Shown here: positions 44,987 through 52,941 of the stretch, in pieces | Numbering within the stretch: the stretch's first letter is position 1 | How the letters are laid out: each line of letters begins with the position of its first letter | DNA from: JALNZU01 sp964463695 | Lineage (GTDB): Bacteria; Bacteroidota; Bacteroidia; Bacteroidales; F082 | Assembly (NCBI GenBank): GCA_964463695.1 | Contig: CAYXCZ010000005.1 | Coordinates: 1 to 64,000 of the forward strand | DNA length: 64,000 nucleotides | Reading direction: 5' to 3' | Position numbers and translations under genes: made by a program | The notes under the pieces: model-generated | Told to the model about the DNA's origin: nothing | What the model saw: only the letters and a program-made list of their open reading frames with translations | The model's database searches: none

Positions 44987-46253
44987 CAGATTTTTAATTG
45001 ATAGTAAAGACTTACCTTTTTGCAAAGGTTGTGGCCATGCCGGTGTTGCTCAGAATACAGAAAAAGCTTTACAAAAAATGGGGTTTAATCCATTGGATGT
45101 CATTTTTGTGACTGACATCGGATGCCATGGGATTATCGACAAATCGTTAAGATCACATACCGTTCATGGATTACATGGTCGCTCGGTTGCTCTTGCAGGC
45201 GGTATCGCAGCAGGCTTGCCAAAAGACTCTGGCAAAAAAGTTGTTGTTTTCATTGGTGATGGTGGAGCAACAATAGGCATGCAGCATCTTTTAGTTGCAG
45301 CACATCATAACTTCCCAATGACTGTTGTGATACATAACAATATGTTATATGGTATGACAGGCGGACAACCAAGCGAGTTTACTCCCTGTGGATTTAACAC
45401 ACCTACTGCACCAAACCGCTCAGCAAATGGTGCAATTGATATGGTTCGACTCATGGAAGGCGTTGGCGCTGCTTATGTTAGCAGGATTTCAGGAATTGGT
45501 GATTTCTCTGATGAGTTGGTTGAAGCATTTTCTCAACCTGGCTTTTCACTTGTTGAAGTAATGGAGATTTGCCCTAGTTATGGCGTAAAGTCAAACCCAG
45601 GAATGAAACTTAAGCAAGTGATCGAATCATCCGGATTGCAGCTTCATAAAAGCAAGCTTGAGCGTAATGTAATTCATAATGAAACCTATTCGGGGTTTAA
45701 CAACAGTCTTTTAACAGAGAAACTTGTCGTTGAAAAAGAGTTTGAGCCTGTAATAAAAGGCACTGTGCGCATTTTATTAGGAGGCTCTGCAGGTGAAGGT
45801 ACGCAGTCAGCAGCAGAATTCCTGGCCCGAACAGCCATGTTATCAGGTTTATATGCAACAAAAAAAGGCCATTACCCTGTAACCGTTGGCGTAGGTTTTT
45901 CAGCAGCTGAAGTCATCATCTCCGACAAACCTATTTTTTACTCTGGTTCGACGAAACCTGATTATATGCTTATTACTTCGCAAGATGGGTTGGAATATGC
46001 CATGCCTCGCATCAAAAAAAGTGATACCTCGGTCATTCTTCTCGATAGCTCACTTGAAACTCCGGAAACAGCCTCAACTGTTATTTCAACAGATTTACGA
46101 AGTAAGGCAGGTTCGCGTAATGCTGCAATGCTCAGTGTTTTCAAGCTTATAAAGGATTATGGAATTTTATCAGAAGCTTCTTTACTAACCGCTTTTTCCC
46201 GCAACAAGTTATCTGCAAAAGTTCCTGTTGAAACTTTTACTGCTAATATCTGA
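44979..46253 (+). CDS. 2-oxoacid:ferredoxin oxidoreductase, fused beta-gamma subunit
   Basis: A 424-residue fusion. Residues about 1-235 are the TPP-binding beta subunit: CKGCGH (15-20), DIGCHG with Cys49, the TPP/Mg motif GDGGATIGMQHLL from 94, NNMLYGMTGGQ, and Cys198 in EICPSYG. Cys15, 18, 49 and 198 fit the four ligands of the beta-subunit 4Fe-4S cluster. Residues about 262-420 are a gamma (catalytic) domain, opening VRILLGGSAGEGTQSAAEFL. There is no delta ferredoxin domain. Gamma is more often separate or fused to alpha, so this order is unusual to my knowledge. It ends the operon; a terminator follows at 46302. Confidence 0.9.
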   Translation: MDNRFLIDSKDLPFCKGCGHAGVAQNTEKALQKMGFNPLDVIFVTDIGCHGIIDKSLRSHTVHGLHGRSVALAGGIAAGLPKDSGKKVVVFIGDGGATIGMQHLLVAAHHNFPMTVVIHNNMLYGMTGGQPSEFTPCGFNTPTAPNRSANGAIDMVRLMEGVGAAYVSRISGIGDFSDELVEAFSQPGFSLVEVMEICPSYGVKSNPGMKLKQVIESSGLQLHKSKLERNVIHNETYSGFNNSLLTEKLVVEKEFEPVIKGTVRILLGGSAGEGTQSAAEFLARTAMLSGLYATKKGHYPVTVGVGFSAAEVIISDKPIFYSGSTKPDYMLITSQDGLEYAMPRIKKSDTSVILLDSSLETPETASTVISTDLRSKAGSRNAAMLSVFKLIKDYGILSEASLLTAFSRNKLSAKVPVETFTANI

Positions 46254-46264
46254 ATCGCAAACTC

Positions 46265-47515
46265 TTAGTGAGTATTAAAAAAATATGCCGCTACCAGCAA
46301 CAGCCTGACATTACTTGTCAGGCTTGTTTTTTCTACCCTCCCATGCATGTCGGGTGTTCCAAAGGCAGCAGCAGTATACTCAAGTTCTGATCCCAGGCGC
46401 AATGGCCCTGAATGAAAACAGAAACTTGGGGCAATTCTGAATAAATAATCCACATCTGCACCCTTTGTGTAATAAACTCCAATATTTTCTTTGCTTGTGC
46501 CAAAATTTTTAGCAAACCCACTAAACAACCCAAACCTATAACGCTCGCCATAATGAATACCTCCCCAAATAAAAAAATGATTGGTTGGTGTGTAGGTTTC
46601 AACACCCGTTAAGGAATCACGGCTGGCAACAGCATAACCTCCAAGCATGAGATGCTCAGTAAGGTTTTGTCCGTAGATCGATTTAAATTGAAGGGTTAAC
46701 TTGTCTTTTGAATACTTCCAGAATGCCATTAAAGATGTTGACGGAAGTAATTTATTTGTTTTTACTTGCTGATTCGTAACTGCGAGCGGCTGGATAACCT
46801 TGTAGTCGATTGCTGCTCCAAAAATATGCCGATTCATTTTATAATGCAGCTGCAGATGGCTGTTAGGTATTGCAGCTTCCTGCATATAAATGGCATTCCT
46901 TCCAAGTGGTCCATCGCTACTATTGTCCCTTTGCATGATCAATGCCGCTTGTAATGATAGCTTTCCAAAATAATGCTTATAACTTACCAACGGATTACGG
47001 ATAAACGGTTGAAAAGGCGCACCAGTATTAAACGCCAGCACTTCGGGAAATACTTCCGGAACAAACATTGGATGCCAATACTGACCTAACATCAACTCAT
47101 CATTGGCCCATTTAAGATGAATATAAGCATGCCGTAACCGCAACCCATTAACATCAGCATTCGTAACTCCTGTATAATCACTTTCGATTAGCCCTGTTAC
47201 CTTGGCATTCAGCACATCAGGCCCGGTAATGGTAAGCGTTAGTCGGGTATTGATGGCACTATAATTTGAATTAAGGCCACTGTTAATGTCATTTCCATTG
47301 ATATCCAACTGTGGTTTTTTAGGGTAGTAAAGAAACAAATCTTCACGCGAACCTTCTACCTTTCGGCTGTCGAGCCAATAATTACTCTTTATAAACCCTG
47401 TCAGTTTAAAATGTTGTTTAAGGTCACTTATTCCTTGTGCGTTCAGTTGTAAAAAGCTAAGCTGTAAAATAAAATACAAGATTAAAATACCAAACCTGTT
47501 GCCCTTCTTCATCAT
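46265..47515 (-). CDS. Porin-like outer-membrane beta-barrel protein
   Basis: A 416-residue exported protein. Signal peptide about 1-26 (ending QLNAQG). The rest alternates amphipathic strands and polar turns: FKLTGFIKSNYWLDS, NTRLTLTITGPDVL, AYIHLKWANDELMLGQYW, and ends LLLVAAYFFNTH in place of the canonical terminal Phe. This fits a DcaP-like or related Bacteroidota porin rather than a TonB receptor (no plug). It converges with the oxidoreductase operon and its 3' end carries that operon's terminator. It could be the outer-membrane entry for the same substrate; this is inference from position only. Confidence 0.75.
   Translation of the reverse strand: MMKKGNRFGILILYFILQLSFLQLNAQGISDLKQHFKLTGFIKSNYWLDSRKVEGSREDLFLYYPKKPQLDINGNDINSGLNSNYSAINTRLTLTITGPDVLNAKVTGLIESDYTGVTNADVNGLRLRHAYIHLKWANDELMLGQYWHPMFVPEVFPEVLAFNTGAPFQPFIRNPLVSYKHYFGKLSLQAALIMQRDNSSDGPLGRNAIYMQEAAIPNSHLQLHYKMNRHIFGAAIDYKVIQPLAVTNQQVKTNKLLPSTSLMAFWKYSKDKLTLQFKSIYGQNLTEHLMLGGYAVASRDSLTGVETYTPTNHFFIWGGIHYGERYRFGLFSGFAKNFGTSKENIGVYYTKGADVDYLFRIAPSFCFHSGPLRLGSELEYTAAAFGTPDMHGRVEKTSLTSNVRLLLVAAYFFNTH
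46302..46332 (+). terminator. Intrinsic terminator of the oxidoreductase operon, inside the porin gene
   Basis: Stem AGCCTGACA (46302-46310) pairs with TGTCAGGCT (46316-46324) over loop TTACT, followed by TGTTTTTT. It lies 48 bases after the beta-gamma stop and within the last codons of the convergent porin gene. Confidence 0.8.
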
Positions 47516-47551
47516 TTTCTTCTTTAATTAATCTGGCTTTGAAAATTTGTG

Positions 47552-47581
47552 CAAAATTACCTCAATCAGCGCTATAGCCAA
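47552..47581 (-). promoter_or_regulatory. Promoter of the porin-like gene
   Basis: Minus-strand TAATTTTG (47552-47559) with TTG (47579-47581) 19 bases upstream; -7 box 36 bases from the start codon. Confidence 0.6.
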
Positions 47582-47706
47582 AGGAAAGAAGTAATTATCT
47601 GTTAATTTATTCACATTCCAAATAAACTAAATTGAGATCAAATCATTCACAAACCTCAATATCCGACAACATTGAAAACTCTTCCGGTTTTTATACCACT
47701 AAATAC

Positions 47707-47714
47707 TATTTTTG
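47707..47714 (+). promoter_or_regulatory. -7 promoter box for pabA
   Basis: TATTTTTG, 13 bases before the ATG at 47728, implying a very short leader. It supports 47728 as the start. Confidence 0.5.
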
Positions 47715-47727
47715 TAAAAAAAAGTGC

Positions 47728-48309
47728 ATGCTTCGCATATTGCTGATCGATAATTATGATTCGTACACATTTAATTTGGTTCAATTGTTACACGAAACTG
47801 GTATCAATATTGAATTGAAAATTGTTAAAAATGATATACATGCCGATCATCTTCCATATCCTTTTGATAAAGTTTTAATATCACCTGGTCCCGGTCTGCC
47901 TGAAGAATCCGGAAATTTAACTCAACTTATTGGCTTGATGCATGATAAGTATCCGCTTTTTGGGGTATGCCTTGGCCATCAGGCTATTGCCCAACATTTT
48001 GGCGCTCAACTTAAACTCATGCCAAAAAGTTATCACGGTATCAGATCGAAATGTCATTTTGCGATAAACGATGATTATGTATTTAACAATCTGCCAATTA
48101 CAAATTATTGTGGCAGGTATCATTCTTGGGTGATTGATGAGCAAACACTACCTGAAACGTTGATACCAACCTCTTATGATGAAGACGGATTCATAATGGC
48201 ATTCCGGCATAAATCACTGGATATTCATGCTGTTCAATTTCATCCTGAGTCGTTCATGACTGAAAACGGACTTGAAATGATGCGTAACTGGGTGAAATAT
48301 TCCGATTAA
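47728..48309 (+). CDS. pabA: Aminodeoxychorismate/anthranilate synthase glutaminase component
   Basis: A 193-residue class I glutamine amidotransferase of the TrpG/PabA family. IDNYDSYTFNLVQLL at 7-21 is diagnostic, with SPGPGLPEE, nucleophile Cys81 in FGVCLGHQ, and FHPESF near residue 170 for the His/Glu of the triad. It supplies ammonia to PabB or TrpE. Being alone, without trp genes, favours folate use, but one protein may serve both. The ATG at 47728 is chosen; the upstream frame from 47632 contains the promoter box. It overlaps the convergent DUF2279 gene by four bases. Confidence 0.9.
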   Translation: MLRILLIDNYDSYTFNLVQLLHETGINIELKIVKNDIHADHLPYPFDKVLISPGPGLPEESGNLTQLIGLMHDKYPLFGVCLGHQAIAQHFGAQLKLMPKSYHGIRSKCHFAINDDYVFNNLPITNYCGRYHSWVIDEQTLPETLIPTSYDEDGFIMAFRHKSLDIHAVQFHPESFMTENGLEMMRNWVKYSD

Positions 48310-49286
48310 ATAAATGGGTGAAACAGAACCTGTCCTTTCGTGTTGAATTCTATGGCTGGTGCAGGCACTTTAATGATATTCAACGCATCGAATAACAAAC
48401 GAAGATAGCGAGACCGTGTTGGGATTCGATGAAAATCAACATCAAATGAAAGGTATAATTTACGGTAGCGAACCACATCCTTTCTGTCATGAAATACTCC
48501 CTGATCATCAAGCCATTCATTGCTATAACCTCCAAACATCCCTCCTGCTCCATAACCTATGGCTATATTCAACCACTTTAATCTTTTTTGAGAAGGGATA
48601 AAAGATGCAGGATTGATACTTGCCCAAACATTGATGGCATTGTAGTCTTTAACAAATCGTACAATATAATTCGTACCATACAGCTGATCAGCTCTTTGCT
48701 GAAGTTCCGGATCAGTATACTTAAAGAAATGCGGCATTACTTTCAATGATAACCTTTGCTCATTCCAAAGCAACTCCTGCCCTGTCATAACGGCTGCTCC
48801 CAAAAAATTTGCTGCAATATCAGTTGCTGATGCACCCCATTCTTTCGAAAAACCATCAAAAACCTCTATAGTGTTTTGACACATAAATGCAGTAAACCCT
48901 CCCCATATCGCTGCTTTGCGGGAATCAACACCAGCCCATCTTAAAGTTTGCATGATGTATCTTGCTTCTAAATAAGGGGTTACAATGTGCCCTGCTTTAT
49001 CAATTTGTTGCCATTCTTTAATGTCATCAATATAATGAAACGATGATCGAGGGAAATCTTTGTACCATAACTCATTCAACCCGATTAAAGCTGCTGAATA
49101 ACTAACAGCCAATGAACCAGTCACGATTGTAAATCGTGTTTTGTTAAAACTATCTGAAGGAACAAGCCACTTTGGGTATTGATTCAACCCGTCTCCATTG
49201 GTACCTTGGGCAAACCCAGATCCAGTGAATGAGGTAATTATAAGAAGCACAAACAAATATAGGTGGCTGTAATTAGGAAACTTCAT
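48306..49286 (-). CDS. DUF2279 lipoprotein-like/periplasmic protein
   Basis: A 326-residue exported protein. Signal peptide about 1-27 (no lipobox Cys). DUF2279 features are present: ALIGLNELWYKDFPRSSFH near 67-85, DKAGHIVTPYLEARY, and a later helix EVFDGFSKEWGASATDIAAN. The DKxGH and E...S...D pattern with several hydrophobic helices gives a membrane-associated appearance. Bacteroidota-specific, function unknown. It converges with pabA. Confidence 0.87.
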   Translation of the reverse strand: MKFPNYSHLYLFVLLIITSFTGSGFAQGTNGDGLNQYPKWLVPSDSFNKTRFTIVTGSLAVSYSAALIGLNELWYKDFPRSSFHYIDDIKEWQQIDKAGHIVTPYLEARYIMQTLRWAGVDSRKAAIWGGFTAFMCQNTIEVFDGFSKEWGASATDIAANFLGAAVMTGQELLWNEQRLSLKVMPHFFKYTDPELQQRADQLYGTNYIVRFVKDYNAINVWASINPASFIPSQKRLKWLNIAIGYGAGGMFGGYSNEWLDDQGVFHDRKDVVRYRKLYLSFDVDFHRIPTRSRYLRLLFDALNIIKVPAPAIEFNTKGQVLFHPFI

Positions 49287-49311
49287 GCAAATAATTGATG
49301 TTCATACGCAT

Positions 49312-49319
49312 CAAAAATA
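49312..49319 (-). promoter_or_regulatory. -7 promoter box for the DUF2279 gene
   Basis: Minus-strand TATTTTTG, 26 bases from the start codon; no TTG at ideal spacing. Confidence 0.45.
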
Positions 49320-49395
49320 AGCATTTTGATTTAGGTTTCGGCAGTTTGAAAGTGATTTGAATTGTTCTTAATAGTTAATTAACACCGAAAATGAC

Positions 49396-49403
49396 TATTT
49401 TTG
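49396..49403 (+). promoter_or_regulatory. -7 promoter box for the DUF5606 gene
   Basis: TATTTTTG, 15 bases before the ATG at 49419. It overlaps a false TTG start at 49401 and so argues for 49419 as the true start. Confidence 0.5.
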
Positions 49404-49418
49404 CACAAAATTAATCAT

Positions 49419-49859
49419 ATGGATTTAAGTAAAATTGTAGCCATAGGAGGCAAACCCGGTCTTTATAAAGTTACCGGTCAAGGGAAAAACAGTGTTTTAG
49501 TAGAATCGTTAATCGATGGAAAACGTATAGCTGCATTTACTCACGACAAGATGAGTTCTTTAGAGGAAATCAGCATCTTCACAACTGGCGAAGATCGTTC
49601 TCTTAAAGAGGTGTTTAGGAATATACATGAAGTGATGGGCGATGAACTCGATTTCGATGCAAAAAAACTTTCCAACGAAGCGCTTTCAGAAAAATTTGAG
49701 ATTGCTGTGCCTGATTATGCTGCTGAGTCAGTCTATCCTTCTGACATGAAAAAAGTATTCAGCTGGTATGCACTTTTAAATCAAAAAAAACTGTTGGATT
49801 TTAGTCCAGAAGCTGCCCCTGAAACTGAAGAAACTGAAAAAGAAGTTACCAATGAATAA
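49419..49859 (+). CDS. DUF5606 family protein
   Basis: A 146-residue cytosolic protein with family-typical MDLSKIVAIGGKPGLYKV at the start, a small beta-barrel-like part (VLVESLIDGKRIAAF) and a helical part with DFDAKKLSNEAL and SDMKKVFSWYALL. The tail is acidic and low-complexity (EETEKE). The family is conserved in Bacteroidota and of unknown role; the front half looks like an SH3/KOW-type fold, which is inference. It is followed by a strong terminator, so it stands apart from pyrD. Confidence 0.87.
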   Translation: MDLSKIVAIGGKPGLYKVTGQGKNSVLVESLIDGKRIAAFTHDKMSSLEEISIFTTGEDRSLKEVFRNIHEVMGDELDFDAKKLSNEALSEKFEIAVPDYAAESVYPSDMKKVFSWYALLNQKKLLDFSPEAAPETEETEKEVTNE

Positions 49860-49861
49860 TC

Positions 49862-49888
49862 AATAGTCCCTTGCGGGACTATTTTTTT
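49862..49888 (+). terminator. Intrinsic terminator after the DUF5606 gene
   Basis: Stem ATAGTCCC/GGGACTAT with loop TTGC and T7. It lies only three bases after the stop and 12 bases before pyrD. Confidence 0.85.
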
Positions 49889-49900
49889 AAACATAACCCA

Positions 49901-50941
49901 ATGATTTACAAACATCTGATTCGCCCTTTTTTATTTCTATTTGATGCTGAAAGCATCCATCATTTTGTTACAGGATCATTGAAATTTATTTTTAAAATTC
50001 CTGGATTTTCGACGTTTGTTGAGCTAATTACAGCAGTAAATCATCCCAAACTTGAACGGGAAGTTTTTGGCATCAGGTTTAAAAATCCTGTTGGCATCGC
50101 TGCCGGTTTCGATAAAAACGCTGAGGTCTATAACGAATTAGCTTCGTTTGGATTTTCGCATATTGAAATCGGAACAGTGACACCACTTGGTCAGCCAGGA
50201 AATCCTCGTCCTAGATTATTTCGTCTGATTGCTGACAATGCAATTATAAATCGCATGGGCTTCAACAACAGGGGTTTACATGAAGCTGTAAAAAAATTAA
50301 AGAAACCACATAAACCAATTATTGGTGGTAATATTGGCAAAAACACCCTTACGCCAAATGCCCTGGCAATCAACGATTATGTAACCACTTTTGAAGGCCT
50401 TTTTGATGTGGTTGATTACTTTGTTGTAAATGTAAGTTGTCCGAATATCAGTAATTTAAGGGAGCTACAAGACCAGGAAGCTTTAACGGCAATTCTTTCC
50501 CGGCTTCAGCAAATAAATAGCTCTAAATTAAAAAGGAAACCAATTTTACTTAAAGTTTCTCCTGACTTAAATCAACAACAACTTGATGAAGTGATAGAAA
50601 TTATAAAGGATACAGGCATTGATGGTGTTGTAGCAACAAATACATCAATTACACGACATACAATCAAGCATGAAAAAGAAAAGGCAACTCAGATTGGCAA
50701 TGGTGGGTTAAGTGGTAAGCCATTATGCAACAGATCGACTGAAGTAATTCGCTATCTTTCTGAAAAATCAGGAAAAGCTTTTCCAATTATTGGCGTAGGC
50801 GGCATTATGACAGCTCAGGACGCGATTGATAAACTGAATGCCGGCGCAGATTTAGTTCAGGTATATACTGGATTTATTTATGAAGGGCCGTTCATAGCAA
50901 GGAAAATCAACAAACTACTTTTAAGTAAGCAAAGTAGTTAG
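49901..50941 (+). CDS. pyrD: Dihydroorotate dehydrogenase (quinone), class 2
   Basis: A 346-residue membrane-associated flavoprotein that oxidises dihydroorotate to orotate with quinone in pyrimidine synthesis. The N-terminal helices (about 1-45) form the quinone tunnel of class 2 enzymes; FKNPVGIAAGFDKNAEVYN, the FMN-binding GVGGIMTAQDA and catalytic Ser in VNVSCPN are present. The start at 49901 opens the usual amphipathic helix (MIYKHLIRPFLF); the frame before it covers the upstream terminator. Its promoter is not obvious, so read-through of that terminator may matter. Confidence 0.96.
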   Translation: MIYKHLIRPFLFLFDAESIHHFVTGSLKFIFKIPGFSTFVELITAVNHPKLEREVFGIRFKNPVGIAAGFDKNAEVYNELASFGFSHIEIGTVTPLGQPGNPRPRLFRLIADNAIINRMGFNNRGLHEAVKKLKKPHKPIIGGNIGKNTLTPNALAINDYVTTFEGLFDVVDYFVVNVSCPNISNLRELQDQEALTAILSRLQQINSSKLKRKPILLKVSPDLNQQQLDEVIEIIKDTGIDGVVATNTSITRHTIKHEKEKATQIGNGGLSGKPLCNRSTEVIRYLSEKSGKAFPIIGVGGIMTAQDAIDKLNAGADLVQVYTGFIYEGPFIARKINKLLLSKQSS

Positions 50942-50970
50942 CAAATAATTTCCAATCTTTTCATTAAATT

Positions 50971-51324
50971 TTACTTCTCGATGTTCATCAAATGATGCAC
51001 TTCCAGAGCCATTTGACGGTTGTAATTTACACTCAAAGTTTGATAATTAACCACATCAACGATAGTCCCGATAAGGCACAACCCCCCGGTAAAGAAATAC
51101 AAAATTCCCATACCAATTTGGTTTAGCACAATACGATGAACCCCTGCTATTCCAAGAAGTCCCAACAGTGTTAAAAGCAAAATCAACATTGGGTCTTTTC
51201 TGCGTGCCCTGTAAATAGCCGCAAATGTTCTGAGTCTTTCTTCGGGATAATCCATTGTCAACTTCTGCAAGAGTGCCATTTCTTCTCCCTGAATATCAGG
51301 CATCAATTCATAAATTTTTATCAT
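50971..51324 (-). CDS. TM2 domain protein
   Basis: A 117-residue protein with a soluble N-terminus of about 45 residues and a TM2 module: hydrophobic helix 46-64 (LILLLTLLGLLGIAGVHRI), a short polar link and a second helix with GILYFFTGGLCLIGTIVD. It overlaps the DUF2752 gene by 17 bases, a pairing often seen in Bacteroidota. Role unknown. Confidence 0.87.
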   Translation of the reverse strand: MIKIYELMPDIQGEEMALLQKLTMDYPEERLRTFAAIYRARRKDPMLILLLTLLGLLGIAGVHRIVLNQIGMGILYFFTGGLCLIGTIVDVVNYQTLSVNYNRQMALEVHHLMNIEK

Positions 51325-51643
51325 ATTGATAGGATTTTAAATCTGTAAAAGTTTTAAACTGAATAAAAATAGTAAATATTCGTGCTGTAAGCACTACAAT
51401 CGCAATCATTCCTAAAGGATGAAAAATAAAAGAATCACCAATTCTTCCATGAAAAGCAGCTGATATCGAATGTCCTAACCCACAGCCAGGGCAGGCGTCA
51501 ACCCCCATATAATGCCACAAGCACAGTGTCTGCTGTGTTGAAGCCGGGTCCATAAATGCCAGCATAACAAGAGCACTCAACCAAAACCATGCCTCCAGAT
51601 TTTGAGTAAAAAAGTGAAAAAACTTAGTTCCTGAAATTTTCAT
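51308..51643 (-). CDS. DUF2752 family membrane protein
   Basis: A 111-residue membrane protein. The DUF2752 motif CPGCGLGHSISAAFHGRIGDSF lies near 51-72 (written in two parts: CPGCGLGHSIS, then AFHGRIGDSF), between helices at about 17-31 and 77-96. The two close cysteines could bind metal or form a disulphide. Upstream of and overlapping the TM2 gene. Confidence 0.87.
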   Translation of the reverse strand: MKISGTKFFHFFTQNLEAWFWLSALVMLAFMDPASTQQTLCLWHYMGVDACPGCGLGHSISAAFHGRIGDSFIFHPLGMIAIVVLTARIFTIFIQFKTFTDLKSYQYDKNL

Positions 51644-51825
51644 TTTTTGTCAATGCGCAGCGAATATATGGAAAAAAAAGCGAACTTTCAATTTGCATTA
51701 AGAATATGCAGTCCAAAGCCAAAAAACAAGTAATTGCTAAAAAACAATAGATACTTAATCTCACAAAACTCATTAATTAAACTAATCAGGTTAAGAGAAA
51801 ATCAACAAAAAAAACTTATGTCAAA

Positions 51826-52839
51826 TTAAATCAAATTGACCTCAGGTTCAAGGACAATACCGAACTTTTCTTTAACAGATTGTTGAATTTCCATTGCAAA
51901 ACCAAAAATATCCCGGCCGGTTGCCGATCCGTAATTAACTAAAACAAGGGCCTGATGCTGATGAACTCCAACGTCACCTATCCTGGCACCTTTCCAGCCA
52001 GCTTTTTCTATCAACCAGCCAGCGGCCAGCTTTACAGTTTGATTTTTATCGCTATGGCCAACGATATCCGGGAATTCTCTTTTTAGATCATCAAAAACAA
52101 GTTGATGTACGACCGGATTTTTAAAAAAGCTTCCGGCATTTCCTATCTGAAGTGGATCTGGCAACTTGCTTCGGCGAATATTTGAAATTGCAATACTAAC
52201 ATCCAATACACCAGGATTTTGAATCCCCATCCTGCTGATTTCCTCTTTTATTGATCCATAATTCAGGTTTAAAACAGGATGTTTCTGAAGAATAAAATCA
52301 ACGGAGAGGATAACGTAGCGCCCACGTAACTCTGTCTTGAAAACGCTTGTCCGGTATCCAAATTCACATTCAGAAGCCTCAAAATCAACAAGCTTTCCAG
52401 TTTCAAGATCCATGGCATGAAGCCGGTAAAAAACATCTTTCACTTCAACGCCATAAGCTCCAACATTTTGCATGGGCGAAGCGCCCACTTTGCCTGGTAT
52501 CATGCTCAAATTTTCTAACCCGCCATAACCTGAAGCCACCATTCTTTGAACAAAACCAGTCCAATCTTCTCCGGCAGCTACACTTACAATTACACGATTG
52601 CTGGTAAGTTCATTAATGCTAATACCTTTGTTGTTCATTAACAGCACCAAACCTTCGTAATAATCATCTAAAAACAGACAATTACTACCTCCACCAAGAA
52701 TGAGCTTCTTCTCAACTTGCCAATAGCCCGATTTTCTGATGTGCTCAATATCATTTATGTCGTTTACCGACACAACATAAGCCGCCATCACATCGAGGCC
52801 AAACGTGTTATAAGGTTTTAAAGTAACATTGCGGCGCAT
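51826..52839 (-). CDS. murB: UDP-N-acetylmuramate dehydrogenase
   Basis: A 337-residue flavoprotein (type I MurB length) that reduces UDP-GlcNAc-enolpyruvate to UDP-MurNAc with NADPH in peptidoglycan synthesis. FAD motifs: NTFGLDVMA at 10-18, ILGGGSNCLF near 48-57 and IPGKVGASPMQNVGAYGVEV. The proton-donor Ser is in NAGSFFKNP near 229-237, and a Glu follows in the last motif (LEPEVNLI). Own promoter with TATCTTTG. Confidence 0.97.
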   Translation of the reverse strand: MRRNVTLKPYNTFGLDVMAAYVVSVNDINDIEHIRKSGYWQVEKKLILGGGSNCLFLDDYYEGLVLLMNNKGISINELTSNRVIVSVAAGEDWTGFVQRMVASGYGGLENLSMIPGKVGASPMQNVGAYGVEVKDVFYRLHAMDLETGKLVDFEASECEFGYRTSVFKTELRGRYVILSVDFILQKHPVLNLNYGSIKEEISRMGIQNPGVLDVSIAISNIRRSKLPDPLQIGNAGSFFKNPVVHQLVFDDLKREFPDIVGHSDKNQTVKLAAGWLIEKAGWKGARIGDVGVHQHQALVLVNYGSATGRDIFGFAMEIQQSVKEKFGIVLEPEVNLI

Positions 52840-52860
52840 CCCAGCCAGCTAAATTTTTGT

Positions 52861-52893
52861 CAAAGATAGGTTATTCAACAATAATGTTTGCAA
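52861..52893 (-). promoter_or_regulatory. Promoter of murB
   Basis: Minus-strand TATCTTTG (52861-52868) with TTG (52891-52893) 22 bases upstream; -7 box 21 bases from the start codon. Confidence 0.55.
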
Positions 52894-52941
52894 CTTTTGA
52901 GTTTATCAAAACATCATAGTATTGTTATTGGAGATTTTTAC

